64,000 nt of DNA from Roseateles oligotrophus. Lineage in GTDB: Bacteria > Pseudomonadota > Gammaproteobacteria > Burkholderiales > Burkholderiaceae_C. Positions 32,161 to 40,983 of the stretch are shown here, piece after piece. How positions within the stretch are numbered: position 1 is the stretch's first letter; every line of letters begins with the position of its first letter. The translations under genes were made by a program, and so were the position numbers. The stretch spans positions 290,360-354,359 of the forward strand of contig NZ_JACHLP010000006.1 of assembly GCF_014204525.1 (NCBI RefSeq). The letters are read 5' to 3'. Below the pieces are notes generated by a model. That model saw only the letters and a list, made by a program, of their open reading frames with translations. It ran no database searches and was not told where the DNA came from.

Positions 32161-33729
32161 TCAGGACAGCAAGGTCTTGAGCGCATCCCGCATCACGCTG
32201 GGCTGGGCCTGGCCCTTGTAGACCGCCGGCGGCGTTTTCTGCAGGCCCAGCAAGGTGTAGACGGCGGTCTGCGCCGCCCGCACCGAGTATTCCACCGTGA
32301 ACACCACGTCCTTGGGCTGCTCGCAGAATTGGCTGACGAAGGCGAAGTTGCTCGAGCCCTGGGGCACGACGGCCGGGCGGTCTGTGCCATCGCGCAGCAG
32401 GAATTCGGCCGTGATATAGGGCAGCTTGACCGGCACGCAGCGGCAATGTTCCAGCACCGCGGCCTCGTGCTGGCGCAGGCGCAGATGGCCCAGCAGCTCC
32501 TGCAGGATCTCGGCGCCCGAGCATTCGCTCATGGGCTTGGCGACGAAATTGCCCACCCGGTCGGGGAACAGGCCGTAGCCCCAGAACACCTCCACCCCGG
32601 CGGGCTGCTTGAGGAAGTGGGGCTGCTTGGCGACGACAAAACTCATCAGCCAGTTGGAGTCGGCCAGGGTCACCAGGGCGCCGGTGCCGGCCGGGTTGCC
32701 GCTGAAGCCCTCGATCAGCTGCAGCAGCAAGGGATCGCGGCAGGTGACGGTGAAGGACTCCCAGAAGGACTCGTCCACATGGTTGCAGAAATTGCCCGGG
32801 TTGCCGAAGTCGCGCCGGTTGCGGGCAATGGTTTCCCACAGTGCCCATTCCGGTGTCTTGGCCACGGACAGCGGCGGGGCCTGCTCGTGCGAGCCCAGGG
32901 TGGCGGCGGCCGTCATCGAGCCATTGGTCAGGAAGACCAGATCGCCCGCTGCCACGCGGACGGTCTTGGCCTCGCCCTGTTCCAGCAGCTGCAAGGCCTG
33001 GGCGGTGATTTCGCCGCGGCCGGGCTTGAAGGCGATGTCTTGCACCACGCAGCCGTTGCGGAAGTTCACGCCCTGGGCACGCAGCCAGGTTTCGATCGGC
33101 AGGATGACCGAGTCGTACTGGTTGTAGGGTGACCGGTCCACGCCGGCCAGGGTGTTGATGCGGGGGAACTCGTGCACAAAGCGGTGCAGATAACGCTTGA
33201 ACTCCACCGCGCTATGCCAGGGCTGGAAGGCAAACATGGTGCACCACATCAGCCAGAAATTGCTCTCGAAGAAATGCGGCTGGAAGCACTCGTCGATGCG
33301 TTTGCGGCCCAGCGCCTCCTCGCTGCCGCTGACGATCTGGGTCAGGTCCAGGCGGTCGCGGGCGTCAAAACCCATGCGATGGCTGTCGGCCACGATCTCG
33401 CCGCCGCGCACCAGGCGCGCCCGCGCATGGGTCTTGTTCGCGGCATTGAAGTCCTGGAATTCCTGCAGCACCGTCTTGCCGGGATCGCTGAGCGAGGGGA
33501 TGAAGCCCAGCAGCTCATAGGTGCAGAGGTAGGAGAAATTGAACATGCGGCCGCCGCGGATCACATAACCCTCTTGCGCATTGCCGCTGCCGTCCATGCT
33601 GCCGCCCTGGATGCCGCTGGCTTCCAGGATGTGGATCTCGCTGCCCTTGAAGCCGCCGTCGCGGATCAGGTGGGCGGCGCTGGCCAGGGCGGCGATGCCG
33701 CCGCCGATCAAATAGGCTTGTCGTGTCAT
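32161..33729 (-). CDS. ohyA: Oleate hydratase
   Basis: A 522-residue FAD-dependent fatty-acid double-bond hydratase that adds water to oleate to give 10-hydroxystearate. The FAD-binding motif is YLIGGGIAALASAAHLI (residues 5-21), followed by HILEASGIQGGSMDGSGN. Other family stretches: GGRMFNFSYLCTYELL, WLMWCTMFAFQPWHSAVEFKR, DFGNPGNFCNHVDESFWESF and the C-terminal CEQPKDVVFTVEYSVRAAQ. It is often a membrane-associated detoxification enzyme. The ATG at 33729 overlaps the TetR stop (33726-33728), so the regulator and enzyme are coupled in one transcript. Confidence 0.95.
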   Translation of the reverse strand: MTRQAYLIGGGIAALASAAHLIRDGGFKGSEIHILEASGIQGGSMDGSGNAQEGYVIRGGRMFNFSYLCTYELLGFIPSLSDPGKTVLQEFQDFNAANKTHARARLVRGGEIVADSHRMGFDARDRLDLTQIVSGSEEALGRKRIDECFQPHFFESNFWLMWCTMFAFQPWHSAVEFKRYLHRFVHEFPRINTLAGVDRSPYNQYDSVILPIETWLRAQGVNFRNGCVVQDIAFKPGRGEITAQALQLLEQGEAKTVRVAAGDLVFLTNGSMTAAATLGSHEQAPPLSVAKTPEWALWETIARNRRDFGNPGNFCNHVDESFWESFTVTCRDPLLLQLIEGFSGNPAGTGALVTLADSNWLMSFVVAKQPHFLKQPAGVEVFWGYGLFPDRVGNFVAKPMSECSGAEILQELLGHLRLRQHEAAVLEHCRCVPVKLPYITAEFLLRDGTDRPAVVPQGSSNFAFVSQFCEQPKDVVFTVEYSVRAAQTAVYTLLGLQKTPPAVYKGQAQPSVMRDALKTLLS

Positions 33730-34445
33730 GGCTGGATGTCCTTGTTGAGTGGAGAGTTCTGGGCATGGGCCAGCAGCTGGGCGCGCAAGCTGGTTCCAAG
33801 CAAGGTCAGCAGTTGCTCCAGCAGGGCCGGGCTCAGGCGCTTCTGCGCCAGATGTTGCAAAAGCACCGGCTCGGCCAGGCGGAAATAAAGCAGCTGGTGC
33901 AGCAGGCTGAAGCTGAGGCTGCGGGTGACGAAGTCCTGCGGCGAGCGCTGCAGGATGCGGCCCACCAGGTCCCGGCACAGGCGCCGGCTGGGCCCCAGCA
34001 CCGCGTCAAAAGCCGGGGCGGCCGGGTTGCCTGCCTCGGACTGGCTGCGCAGAAAGAACTGCAGCCAGCTCTGCGGCACCGCGCCCGACAGCAGGGCGCG
34101 GGCCTGGGCCAGCAGGAAGTCGCTGAGCAGATCGATCAGGCGATCCCGGTCCTGGCAGCCAGCGCTGGCCGCTTGCAAGGCCAGCAGGGGTTGATGCAGC
34201 AAGGCCTCCATGCGCGCGGCCAGGAACTCCGCGGCGCTGCGGCACAAGGCTTCCTTGGTGTCGAAGTGGTAGGGGATGGCCGCCAGATTCACCCCGGCCT
34301 GGGCGGCCAGAGTGCGGGTGGTGGCCAATTCATAGCCATGGCGGCCTATCAGGTCCAGCGCGGCCAGGATCAACTGGTGGCGGGTGTGCTCGCTGCGGGA
34401 GGCCGGCTCGGACCGGGCGGGCTTGGGGCTGTTCTGCTTGGGCAT
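33726..34445 (-). CDS. TetR-family regulator of the oleate hydratase operon
   Basis: A 239-residue TetR repressor: helix-turn-helix at residues ~20-70 (TRHQLILAALDLIGRHGYEL, TTRTLAAQAGVNLAAIPYHF) and a C-terminal all-helical domain of the YbiH/CerR (DUF1956) type (SWLQFFLRSQSEAG). It is upstream of and overlaps ohyA by 4 bp, so it probably autoregulates the two genes, responding to a fatty acid; the ligand is inferred from the enzyme. The start at 34445 is the first conserved ATG. Confidence 0.88.
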   Translation of the reverse strand: MPKQNSPKPARSEPASRSEHTRHQLILAALDLIGRHGYELATTRTLAAQAGVNLAAIPYHFDTKEALCRSAAEFLAARMEALLHQPLLALQAASAGCQDRDRLIDLLSDFLLAQARALLSGAVPQSWLQFFLRSQSEAGNPAAPAFDAVLGPSRRLCRDLVGRILQRSPQDFVTRSLSFSLLHQLLYFRLAEPVLLQHLAQKRLSPALLEQLLTLLGTSLRAQLLAHAQNSPLNKDIQP

Positions 34446-34529
34446 GGGCCCATGGTCCGAGCCCGTGGAAATTCAGTCAAGCGTATGAATTGATGTGGCG
34501 CAAGAAAAGCATGAACAGGGCGCGGGCAT

Positions 34530-34563
34530 GAAAAAACCCACCGGCGCCTGGGGCGGGGTGGGT
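34530..34563 (-). terminator. Intrinsic terminator of the TonB-C-like gene
   Basis: ACCCACC at 34536-34542 pairs with GGTGGGT at 34557-34563. On the minus strand the stem is followed by six T (34535-34530), about 60 nt past the stop of the gene ending at 34621, and upstream of the TetR start. This ends leftward transcription before the TetR-ohyA operon. Confidence 0.75.
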
Positions 34564-34620
34564 CGGGGCGGGAATATCCCGCGCTGTGGCCGAGGCCGCT
34601 TGCAGCGCGGCCCGGCTCTC

Positions 34621-34965
34621 TCAATCCTCGTTCTTGAAGACGAGTTTGACTTCGTGGGTCTGCTTTTCCCCGGATGCTTCAAAGCGCCAGTCCATCAGGG
34701 CGCGGGTGACGGCCTTGTCGAAGACGCGGCGTGGTTCGGCTTCCAGGATGTCGACGCCGGTGACCTTGCCCTCGGCATCGATGGACATCTTGGCCTTGAC
34801 GACACCGCTGGAAATGGATTGCTGGGCGGCTTCGCGCGGGAACTCCGGCGGCACCTTCTTGATCACCTTGGGCGAGGCCTGGGCCGCCAGGGCGAGAGTC
34901 ATGGCGGCGCAGAACAGGCCGGCCGCGCGCAGCAGGGAGGAGGGGGTGAAAGTCTGGGTTTGCAT
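34621..34965 (-). CDS. Periplasmic TonB C-terminal-domain protein
   Basis: A 114-residue exported protein consisting only of a signal peptide (MQTQTFTPSSLLRAAGLFCA to about ALAAQA) and a TonB_C domain (PEFPREAAQQSISSGVVKAK, DAEGKVTGVDILEAEPRRVF, VTRALMDWRFEA). It lacks the inner-membrane anchor and Pro-rich spacer of a full TonB, so it cannot couple ExbBD to receptors by itself. Such stand-alone domains occur in many proteobacteria without assigned function. ATG 34965 follows the SD GGAGG. Confidence 0.8.
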   Translation of the reverse strand: MQTQTFTPSSLLRAAGLFCAAMTLALAAQASPKVIKKVPPEFPREAAQQSISSGVVKAKMSIDAEGKVTGVDILEAEPRRVFDKAVTRALMDWRFEASGEKQTHEVKLVFKNED

Positions 34966-35023
34966 TTTGGCCTCCTGGGGAGTGAGGGGTGGCTGAATCA
35001 TTGAGAAAGAAGTGGCCAGCGGC

Positions 35024-36583
35024 TCAATAGGCCTTGCTGGGCGAGCGGAAGAAGCCCACCGCATCCAGCAGGCGGGAGGAGCTGGACTTCAGCGCGTCGG
35101 TGGAGCGGCCCAGCTCGTCGACCAGGGTGGTGTTCTGCTGCGTGGTGCGATCCAGCTCATTCATGGCGTTATTGACCACGCCCACGCCGGCGGCCTGTTC
35201 CTGCGCCGAGTGCGAAATCTCTTCGATCAGCTGGCCCATATTGTTGACCTCGTCGACCACGCTGCGGATGGTGACGCCGGCGTTATTGACCAGGGAGGTG
35301 CCGTTCTCGACCTTGACCGAGGACTCCTGGATCAGCACCTTGATCTCCTTGGCGGCGGCGGCCGAGCGCGAGGCCAGGGCGCGCACCTCGGAGGCCACGA
35401 CGGCGAAGCCGCGGCCATGTTCACCGGCGCGGGCCGCTTCGACGGCGGCGTTCAGGGCCAGGATATTGGTCTGGAAGGCGATGCCGTCGATGACGCCGAT
35501 GATGTCGCCGATCTTGCGCGAGCTGGCGCTGATCTCTTCCATGGTGTCCACCACCTTGGCCACCACCGTGCCGCCGGCCGAGGCCGACTGGCGGGCCTTG
35601 GCCGCGATGCCGGCGGCGCGGCGGGTCAGGTCGCTGGCGCCGTGCAGATTGGCGGCGATCTGCTCCACCGAGGCGGCGGTGTTCTGCAGGCTGGCGGCCG
35701 AGCGCGAGGTGCGGTCCGACAGATTGACATTGCTCTGCGCGATGGCGGAGGAGTTCTGCGCCACCTCGCCGGCCGCATTGCTGACGCTGCTGACCACGCC
35801 GGAGAGGGCGTTCTGCATCTCCTGCATGGCGCGCAGCATTTGGCTCAACTCGTCCGTGCCCTCGGCCTGGATGGCCAGGGTCAGGTCGCCGGCGCTGATG
35901 GACTCGGCGGCCTCGCGGGCGCGGCGGGCGGGCAGCACGATGGAGCGCGAGATCACATAGCCGCCGCCCACGCCGATGACCGCCGCCACCAGCACCAGGC
36001 CGGCGGTCAGCAGCACCGAGTTGCGGGCCAGTTCGCCGCCGGAGACGGCCAGTTCGCGGGCGCTGTCGAATTGCAGATCGACCAGGCTTTTGAGCCCGTC
36101 CTGATAGGCTTGCTGGGCCGGGCGCACATCGGTGATCAGGCTCTCGCGGGCCTCATCCGGGCTGCCGTCCTGCTGGATCTTCTGGAACTTGGCGACGGCG
36201 GCGAGGAACTTGGCCTCGCGTTCGCGCACCTGGGTGATCAGCTCTTTTTCCTTGGGCGTGTCGAGGGCGGCTTCCAGGCTGCTGAGCTGCTTCTCGCTGT
36301 CCTGGCCGGCCGCGGCGATGGCCGCATTCTGTTTCTTGATCTGGCGCGCTTCGTCCAGCAGCAGCAGGTCACGGGAGGCGCGGGCAATGATGTTGACATT
36401 GCCTTCCAGGGCATTGGCCGCGGCGATCTTGACCAGGCTGGAGTTGGCCGTACGGTCCAGGCCTTTGGCGAGGTGGCTGGCCGTTAGGGCGCCGTAGCTG
36501 CCGATCGCGATCAGCAACACAATCATCAGGCCGAAGCTCACGGCCAATCGGTGGCCAATGCGCAAGTCTGTCAAAAGCTTCAT
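35024..36583 (-). CDS. Methyl-accepting chemotaxis protein
   Basis: A 519-residue transmembrane chemoreceptor. The first helix (residues ~11-33) and second ([21 protein letters not shown], near 190-212) bracket a four-helix-bundle periplasmic domain (4HB_MCP). HAMP follows ([17 protein letters not shown]-like), then the MCP signalling domain with the hairpin-tip sequence [20 protein letters not shown] and [20 protein letters not shown]. It couples to CheA/CheW encoded elsewhere. The C-terminus lacks the CheR pentapeptide (ends SPSKAY). A 404-bp gap precedes it. Confidence 0.95.
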   Translation of the reverse strand: MKLLTDLRIGHRLAVSFGLMIVLLIAIGSYGALTASHLAKGLDRTANSSLVKIAAANALEGNVNIIARASRDLLLLDEARQIKKQNAAIAAAGQDSEKQLSSLEAALDTPKEKELITQVREREAKFLAAVAKFQKIQQDGSPDEARESLITDVRPAQQAYQDGLKSLVDLQFDSARELAVSGGELARNSVLLTAGLVLVAAVIGVGGGYVISRSIVLPARRAREAAESISAGDLTLAIQAEGTDELSQMLRAMQEMQNALSGVVSSVSNAAGEVAQNSSAIAQSNVNLSDRTSRSAASLQNTAASVEQIAANLHGASDLTRRAAGIAAKARQSASAGGTVVAKVVDTMEEISASSRKIGDIIGVIDGIAFQTNILALNAAVEAARAGEHGRGFAVVASEVRALASRSAAAAKEIKVLIQESSVKVENGTSLVNNAGVTIRSVVDEVNNMGQLIEEISHSAQEQAAGVGVVNNAMNELDRTTQQNTTLVDELGRSTDALKSSSSRLLDAVGFFRSPSKAY

Positions 36584-36694
36584 GGGTAAGGGTTCTCCTC
36601 AGCAATCCATCTTGTGTTCACTCTCGGGACCGAGCCGACCCTGCGCGGCCCGAGGTGAGTTTGAGCCCGGACGTGGTACGGGGCTTGCAACGAT

Positions 36695-36715
36695 TTCGGT
36701 CCGGGTCCGACCGAA
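36695..36715. promoter_or_regulatory. Dyad TTCGGTC-N7-GACCGAA
   Basis: Perfect 7-bp arms at 36695-36701 and 36709-36715 with a 7-nt GC-rich centre, 112-132 bp upstream of the chemoreceptor start. It could be an operator. The regulator is unknown. Confidence 0.35.
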
Positions 36716-36895
36716 CTTGAGTGAGAACAAACCGCTTTTTGGGGCGGTTATTTCGCCATGCTTGCGAGCGGTCTGCATGAGCGCTTGTTTCCACCTGGAC
36801 CCACTTGAATCGGCGAGCAAGTGTCTGGGCTAAGCGCGGGTTTGGGCGGACCGGACGAGCCGGGAGCGTGAACAATTACGCATGAAGCCGGGCGC

Positions 36896-36916
36896 AAATC
36901 CCCCTGTTCATGGGGA
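36896..36916. promoter_or_regulatory. CCCC-N8-GGGG motif, site 2
   Basis: AAATCCCCCTGTTCATGGGGA. It shares the leading AAATCCCCCT, the central GTTCA and the GGGGA with site 3 (57711-57732), at the same length. It lies about 313 bp upstream of the leftward chemoreceptor gene and 72 bp upstream of the end of the cytochrome gene. Confidence 0.45.
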
Positions 36917-36987
36917 AGGAAGGCCTTGCGCATTGGCCGCAAATAGCGGCGTAGCGCTCGACCAATGGTTTACCCGGATATTGGCCC

Positions 36988-38274
36988 TCAATCCACCCGC
37001 TGGCTCTTCAGTTGCAACACATCCATGGGGCGCACATCGCTGGCGCCCTGTGCCTGGTTGCCCCAGGCGCTGCGCAGATAACTGGCCAGGGCGGCGAGTT
37101 CGCCATCGTCCAGCACGCCGGCGAAAGGCGGCATGCCATAGGGCCGTGGGTTGCCGGCCGTGGCCGGCGCAAAGCCGCCGCGCTGGATCACGCGCAGCAG
37201 ATTGGCCGGCGTGGCCATGGTCACGACGCGATTGCCGGCCAGGGCCGGGTAGGCGCCGGGCGCCCCCTGGCCCTTGTCACCGTGGCAGCTGGCGCAATGC
37301 CTGTCGTAGAGCCGGGCGCCTTGCGCGCGCAGGGTCGGCTCGGCCGGGCGGGCTTGGCTTGGGCGGGCAGGATGCTGGGGCAGGGTTTGCAGATAGAGCA
37401 GCATCGCGTCCAGATCGGGCTCGCTCAGATACTGGGTGCTGCCCAGAATCACCTCGCCCATGGGCCCCAGGGCGCTGGCGTGTTCGTTGCGGCCGCTCTT
37501 CAGCCATTGGCGCAGGGCTTGCGGGCTCCAGCCGGCCACGCTGCCCTCCTGCGGGTCGTGCAGCGAGGGGGCGTACCAGCCCAGGGCGTCCAGCATGCCG
37601 CCGGAGAAGTCATCGGCGCTCGCGACGGCCCCCAGACTGTTGCGGGGCGCGTGGCAGGCATTGCAATGGGCCAGGCCCTGGCTCAGATAGGCGCCGCGAT
37701 TCCACTGCGCGGACTGGTTGGCATCGGCCCGATAAACCGCCGGGCGGAAGTACAGCGCCCGCCAGGCCGCCAGCGCGAGCTGGGTGTTGTAGGGGAAGCG
37801 CAGTTCGTGGGCGCGATTGGGCTGCTCCGATGCCGGCAGTGTGCGCAGATAGGCATACAGCGCATCGGCATCGGCGCGGCTGAGCAGGCTGTAGTTGTTG
37901 TAGGGAAAGGCGGGGCTGAGCAGGCGGCCGTCCCGGCTGCGGCCATTGTGCAGGGCACGCCAGAAATCATCGGCGCTCCAACTGCCCAGGCCCTGGTTTT
38001 TGTCCGGCGTCAGATTGGGGGCGAACACGCTGCCAAAAGGCGTGGCAATGGCGCGGCCGCCGGCATAGGGCGTGCCGCCGCGCTGGGTGTGGCAGCCCAT
38101 GCAATTGCCGACGCGGGCCAGGTAGGCGCCGCGCGCCAGGGCTTGATCCGGGGCGGGGGCCGGCGCCGCTGGGGCGGGCGGGCCTTCGTCCAGGCGATTG
38201 AGCGCGAACAAGGCGGCCGCGGCGCCCAGCAGGCCCGCGCCCAGCAGCAGGCCTAGCTTGAACCGGCGGCTCAT
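36988..38274 (-). CDS. Membrane-anchored triheme c-type cytochrome
   Basis: A 428-residue protein with three haem-c sites, CMGCH (58-62), CNACH (204-208) and CASCH (327-331), after an N-terminal hydrophobic anchor (KLGLLLGAGLLGAAAALFAL). The layout matches the cytochrome subunit of membrane alcohol/sorbitol/gluconate dehydrogenases, which passes electrons to ubiquinone. No dehydrogenase gene is adjacent, so the partner lies elsewhere or it serves another oxidase. ATG 38274 overlaps the c4-type stop by 4 bp, so both are translated from one mRNA. Confidence 0.9.
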   Translation of the reverse strand: MSRRFKLGLLLGAGLLGAAAALFALNRLDEGPPAPAAPAPAPDQALARGAYLARVGNCMGCHTQRGGTPYAGGRAIATPFGSVFAPNLTPDKNQGLGSWSADDFWRALHNGRSRDGRLLSPAFPYNNYSLLSRADADALYAYLRTLPASEQPNRAHELRFPYNTQLALAAWRALYFRPAVYRADANQSAQWNRGAYLSQGLAHCNACHAPRNSLGAVASADDFSGGMLDALGWYAPSLHDPQEGSVAGWSPQALRQWLKSGRNEHASALGPMGEVILGSTQYLSEPDLDAMLLYLQTLPQHPARPSQARPAEPTLRAQGARLYDRHCASCHGDKGQGAPGAYPALAGNRVVTMATPANLLRVIQRGGFAPATAGNPRPYGMPPFAGVLDDGELAALASYLRSAWGNQAQGASDVRPMDVLQLKSQRVD

Positions 38275-38978
38275 GGCTGGAGCCCGCCGCAGTCCAGGGG
38301 CAGGGGCGTGGGCAGGGCCTGGGCCGGCTTGGCGCCCGGTGGCAGGGCCTGGGCGGCCAGCCATTGGCTGATGGCGTTGATCTCGTCTTCCTTCAGCGTC
38401 TTGGCGATCTGTGCCATGCAGTCCGGTGCCAGGGCCCGACGCTGGCCGCTGCGCCAGGCCCCCAGCTGGCCGTTCAGATAGTCGCGCGGCAGGCTCAGCA
38501 AGCCGGGGATGAAGGGCTGCACCCCGCTCAGCTGTTCGCCATGGCATTGCACGCAGGCCGGCAGCTTGCGCGCCGCGTCACCGTGCAAGACCAGCTGGCG
38601 TCCACGCGCCAGGGCCTCGGGCGGCAGGCTGGGGGTTTGCGGCGGCGGGTAGGGCAGCGCCAGCGCGGCGAAGTAGCCGGCCAGCTCGTGCAGATAGGCG
38701 TCGCTCAAGGGGGCTAGCAGATCGCTCATCAAGCCGTAGTGGCGACGGCCGTCGCGGAAATTGAGCAACTGCTTGTAGAGATAGCCCTGCGGCTTGCCGG
38801 CCAGGCGCGGGTAATAGCCGTCGGCCGCGGCCCGGCCTTGCTTGCCGTGGCAGAGGGTGCAGGCCTGGGCGCGCTGGGCAATGCTGTCCTCGACCTTGAC
38901 GGGGGCTGCAGGGGTTGCAAGCGCGGCCGGGCTCAGCAGCAGCAAGCTCAGGGCATACAGGGCGGGCCAGGGCGTCAT
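38271..38978 (-). CDS. Diheme cytochrome c4-like protein
   Basis: A 235-residue exported protein with two haem-binding sites, CTLCH (40-44) and CVQCH (142-146), in two similar domains, after a signal peptide ending about LATPA. The repeats around YYPRLAGKPQGYLYKQLLNF and FIPGLLSLPRDYLNGQLGAW are typical of cytochrome c4, a soluble electron carrier. It overlaps the triheme cytochrome gene by 4 bp and probably donates to or accepts from it. ATG 38978 starts the signal peptide; in-frame codons to 39029 are not conserved. Confidence 0.9.
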   Translation of the reverse strand: MTPWPALYALSLLLLSPAALATPAAPVKVEDSIAQRAQACTLCHGKQGRAAADGYYPRLAGKPQGYLYKQLLNFRDGRRHYGLMSDLLAPLSDAYLHELAGYFAALALPYPPPQTPSLPPEALARGRQLVLHGDAARKLPACVQCHGEQLSGVQPFIPGLLSLPRDYLNGQLGAWRSGQRRALAPDCMAQIAKTLKEDEINAISQWLAAQALPPGAKPAQALPTPLPLDCGGLQP

Positions 38979-39061
38979 GCGGCCATTATGCGCAAGGGCT
39001 TTCGGCGGGACCGGTGCAGGCCGGCGCAATTCCGACCCGAGCAGATCCGCGTTTCAGGTTG

Positions 39062-39787
39062 CTAGACCTGTGGATAAGTGCGGGCACCGAAGATGGCGGA
39101 ACCCACTCTGACCATGCTGGCCCCTTCGGCAATCGCGGCCTCCAGATCGGCGCTCATGCCCATGGACAAGGTGTCGAGGCTCAGGTCTTGGCCCTTGTGC
39201 TGCTGGCCGAGCTGCCGGCGCAGCTGCGCCAGCAAGGCGGCCAGGGCGCGGTGCGGCTGGCGCTGAGTTTCGAAGTCAGCGGCCGGCTCGGGCACGGCCA
39301 TCAGGCCGCGCAGGCGCAGGCGCGGCAGGCCCGCCACGGCCTGGGCCAGGGCGGGCAGATCGGCCGCGCTGACGCCGCTCTTGCTGGCCTCGCCGCTGAT
39401 ATTGACCTGCAGGCAGATGTTCAGCGGCGGCAGCTCCGGCGGGCGCTGTTCCGAGAGGCGCTGGGCGATCTTCAGCCGGTCCACGCTATGCACCCAATCG
39501 AAGTGCTGCGCCACCGGCTTGGTCTTATTGCTTTGCAGGGGGCCGATCAAATGCCATTCCAGCTCAGCGCGCAGCTCGGCCAGCTCTGTGATCTTGTCCA
39601 GGCCCTCCTGCACATAGTTCTCGCCAAAGCGGCGCTCGCCGGCCGCATGGGCGGCGCGCACCGCGCTGGCGGGGAAGGTCTTGCTCACCACCAGCAAGCT
39701 GATGTCTTGCACGGGCCGTCCGGCAGCTTTGCAAGCGGATGCAATGCGCTGCCGCTGTTCTTGTATCTTGTCTGCGATCGTCGCCAT
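39062..39787 (-). CDS. yggS: Pyridoxal-phosphate-binding protein YggS/PLPBP
   Basis: A 241-residue protein of the YggS (PLPBP/PROSC) family, which controls cellular pyridoxal phosphate. The PLP lysine lies in LLVVSKTFPASAVRAA, and FGENYVQEGLDKI, WHLIGPLQSNK, VNISGEASKSG and LSMGMSADLEAAI with the final VRVGSAIFG match the family. ATG 39787 begins the conserved protein. It is divergent from pilT, the arrangement usually seen in betaproteobacteria. Confidence 0.95.
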   Translation of the reverse strand: MATIADKIQEQRQRIASACKAAGRPVQDISLLVVSKTFPASAVRAAHAAGERRFGENYVQEGLDKITELAELRAELEWHLIGPLQSNKTKPVAQHFDWVHSVDRLKIAQRLSEQRPPELPPLNICLQVNISGEASKSGVSAADLPALAQAVAGLPRLRLRGLMAVPEPAADFETQRQPHRALAALLAQLRRQLGQQHKGQDLSLDTLSMGMSADLEAAIAEGASMVRVGSAIFGARTYPQV

Positions 39788-39831
39788 AATGGCCCGCCTG
39801 TTTCTTCCTACAAAGATGATTGCCCCCATCC

Positions 39832-40875
39832 ATGGACATCACCCAACTGCTCGCATTCTCGGTTAAGAACAAGGCCTCGGACCTGCACCTCTCGGCCGGT
39901 CTGCCCCCGATGATCCGGGTCAACGGCGATGTGCGCCGCATCAATGTGGACGCGCTGGAGCACCGCCAGGTGCATGACATGGTGTACGACATCATGAACG
40001 ACTCGCAGCGCAAGATTTACGAAGAGGCGCTGGAGGTGGACTTCTCCTTCGAGATCCAGGGCCTGGCGCGCTTCCGGGTCAATGCCTTCAACCAGAATCG
40101 CGGCGCGGGCGCGGTGTTCCGTACCATCCCGAGCAAGATCCTCTCGCTGGAGCAACTGAACGCGCCCAAGATCTTTGCCGAGTTGGCCCTGCGCCCGCGC
40201 GGCCTGGTGCTGGTGACCGGCCCCACGGGCTCGGGCAAGTCCACCACCTTGGCGGGCATGGTCAACCATCTGAACGAAAACGAGTACGGCCACATCCTGA
40301 CCATCGAGGACCCGATCGAGTTCGTCCACGAATCCAAGAAGAGCCTGATCAATCAGCGCGAGGTGGGTCCGCACACCATGAGTTTCGCCAATGCGCTGAA
40401 GTCCGCCCTGCGCGAGGACCCGGACGCGGTGCTGGTGGGCGAAATGCGCGACCTCGAAACCATTCGCCTGGCCCTGACGGCGGCCGAGACCGGCCACCTG
40501 GTCTTCGGCACCCTGCACACCTCCTCGGCCGCCAAGACGGTGGACCGTATCGTCGACGTCTTCCCCGCGGCCGAAAAAGAAATGGTGCGGGCCATGGTGT
40601 CGGAGTCCCTGGTGGCGGTGATCTCGCAGACCCTGTGCAAGCTCAAGGACGGCTCGGGCCGGGTGGCGGCGCATGAAATCATGCTGGGCAGCTCAGCCAT
40701 CCGCAATCTGATCCGCGAGAACAAGGTGGCGCAGATGTACTCGGCCATTCAGACGGGCAATAACCAGGGCATGCAGACCCTGGACCAGAACCTCACCGAC
40801 CTGGTCCGCCGCAACCTCATTTCCCCGGCGGAGGCGCGCGCCAAGGCCAAGTTTCCTGAGAATTTCCCAGGCTAG
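39832..40875 (+). CDS. pilT: Type IV pilus retraction ATPase PilT
   Basis: A 347-residue hexameric ATPase that retracts type IV pili for twitching motility and DNA uptake. It has a Walker A motif GPTGSGKST (130-138), an Asp box (TIEDPIEFVH), a Walker B region (DPDAVLVGEMRDLETI) and a His box (GHLVFGTLHTSSA). The length is usual for PilT (about 345). The start at 39832 (MDITQLLAF) is conserved. Its stop codon lies inside the perfect palindrome at 40860-40887. pilU follows after a 108-bp gap. Confidence 0.97.
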   Translation: MDITQLLAFSVKNKASDLHLSAGLPPMIRVNGDVRRINVDALEHRQVHDMVYDIMNDSQRKIYEEALEVDFSFEIQGLARFRVNAFNQNRGAGAVFRTIPSKILSLEQLNAPKIFAELALRPRGLVLVTGPTGSGKSTTLAGMVNHLNENEYGHILTIEDPIEFVHESKKSLINQREVGPHTMSFANALKSALREDPDAVLVGEMRDLETIRLALTAAETGHLVFGTLHTSSAAKTVDRIVDVFPAAEKEMVRAMVSESLVAVISQTLCKLKDGSGRVAAHEIMLGSSAIRNLIRENKVAQMYSAIQTGNNQGMQTLDQNLTDLVRRNLISPAEARAKAKFPENFPG

Positions 40876-40887
40876 CCTGGGAAATTC
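40860..40887. repeat. Perfect 28-bp palindrome at the pilT stop codon
   Basis: Two 13-bp arms (40860-40872 and 40875-40887) with a central TA; the pilT stop TAG is 40873-40875. In RNA this would form a very stable hairpin overlapping the stop. It has no T tract and is followed immediately by another hairpin. It may be a transcription attenuator or mRNA-stabilising element between pilT and pilU. Confidence 0.6.
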
Positions 40888-40889
40888 GA

Positions 40890-40922
40890 CGTCACTCATG
40901 TGGCGCAGCCACGTGAGTGACG
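40890..40922. repeat. Second intergenic hairpin between pilT and pilU
   Basis: Fifteen-base arms (40890-40904 and 40908-40922) with one mismatch and a 3-nt loop, right after the first palindrome. Outside it CCTGAGAATTT near 40855 and AAATTTCTCAGG near 40925 form a third, outer pairing. Together they could give a folded structure that sets the PilT:PilU ratio. This is inferred. Confidence 0.55.
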
Positions 40923-40983
40923 GCAAAATTTCTCAGGATGGCGCGCCGCCCTTCCGCCCTCAAAACCTCAGACCAGGAATTCC

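Larger units (their letters stand above)
36584..36987. other. Long intergenic region upstream of the chemoreceptor gene
   Basis: No gene is supported in this 404-bp gap. It contains a dyad TTCGGTC/GACCGAA (36695-36715), a hairpin AACCGC...GCGGTT near 36730-36750, and a CCCC-N8-GGGG motif at 36896-36916. It probably carries the promoter of the leftward chemoreceptor gene. Confidence 0.5.
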
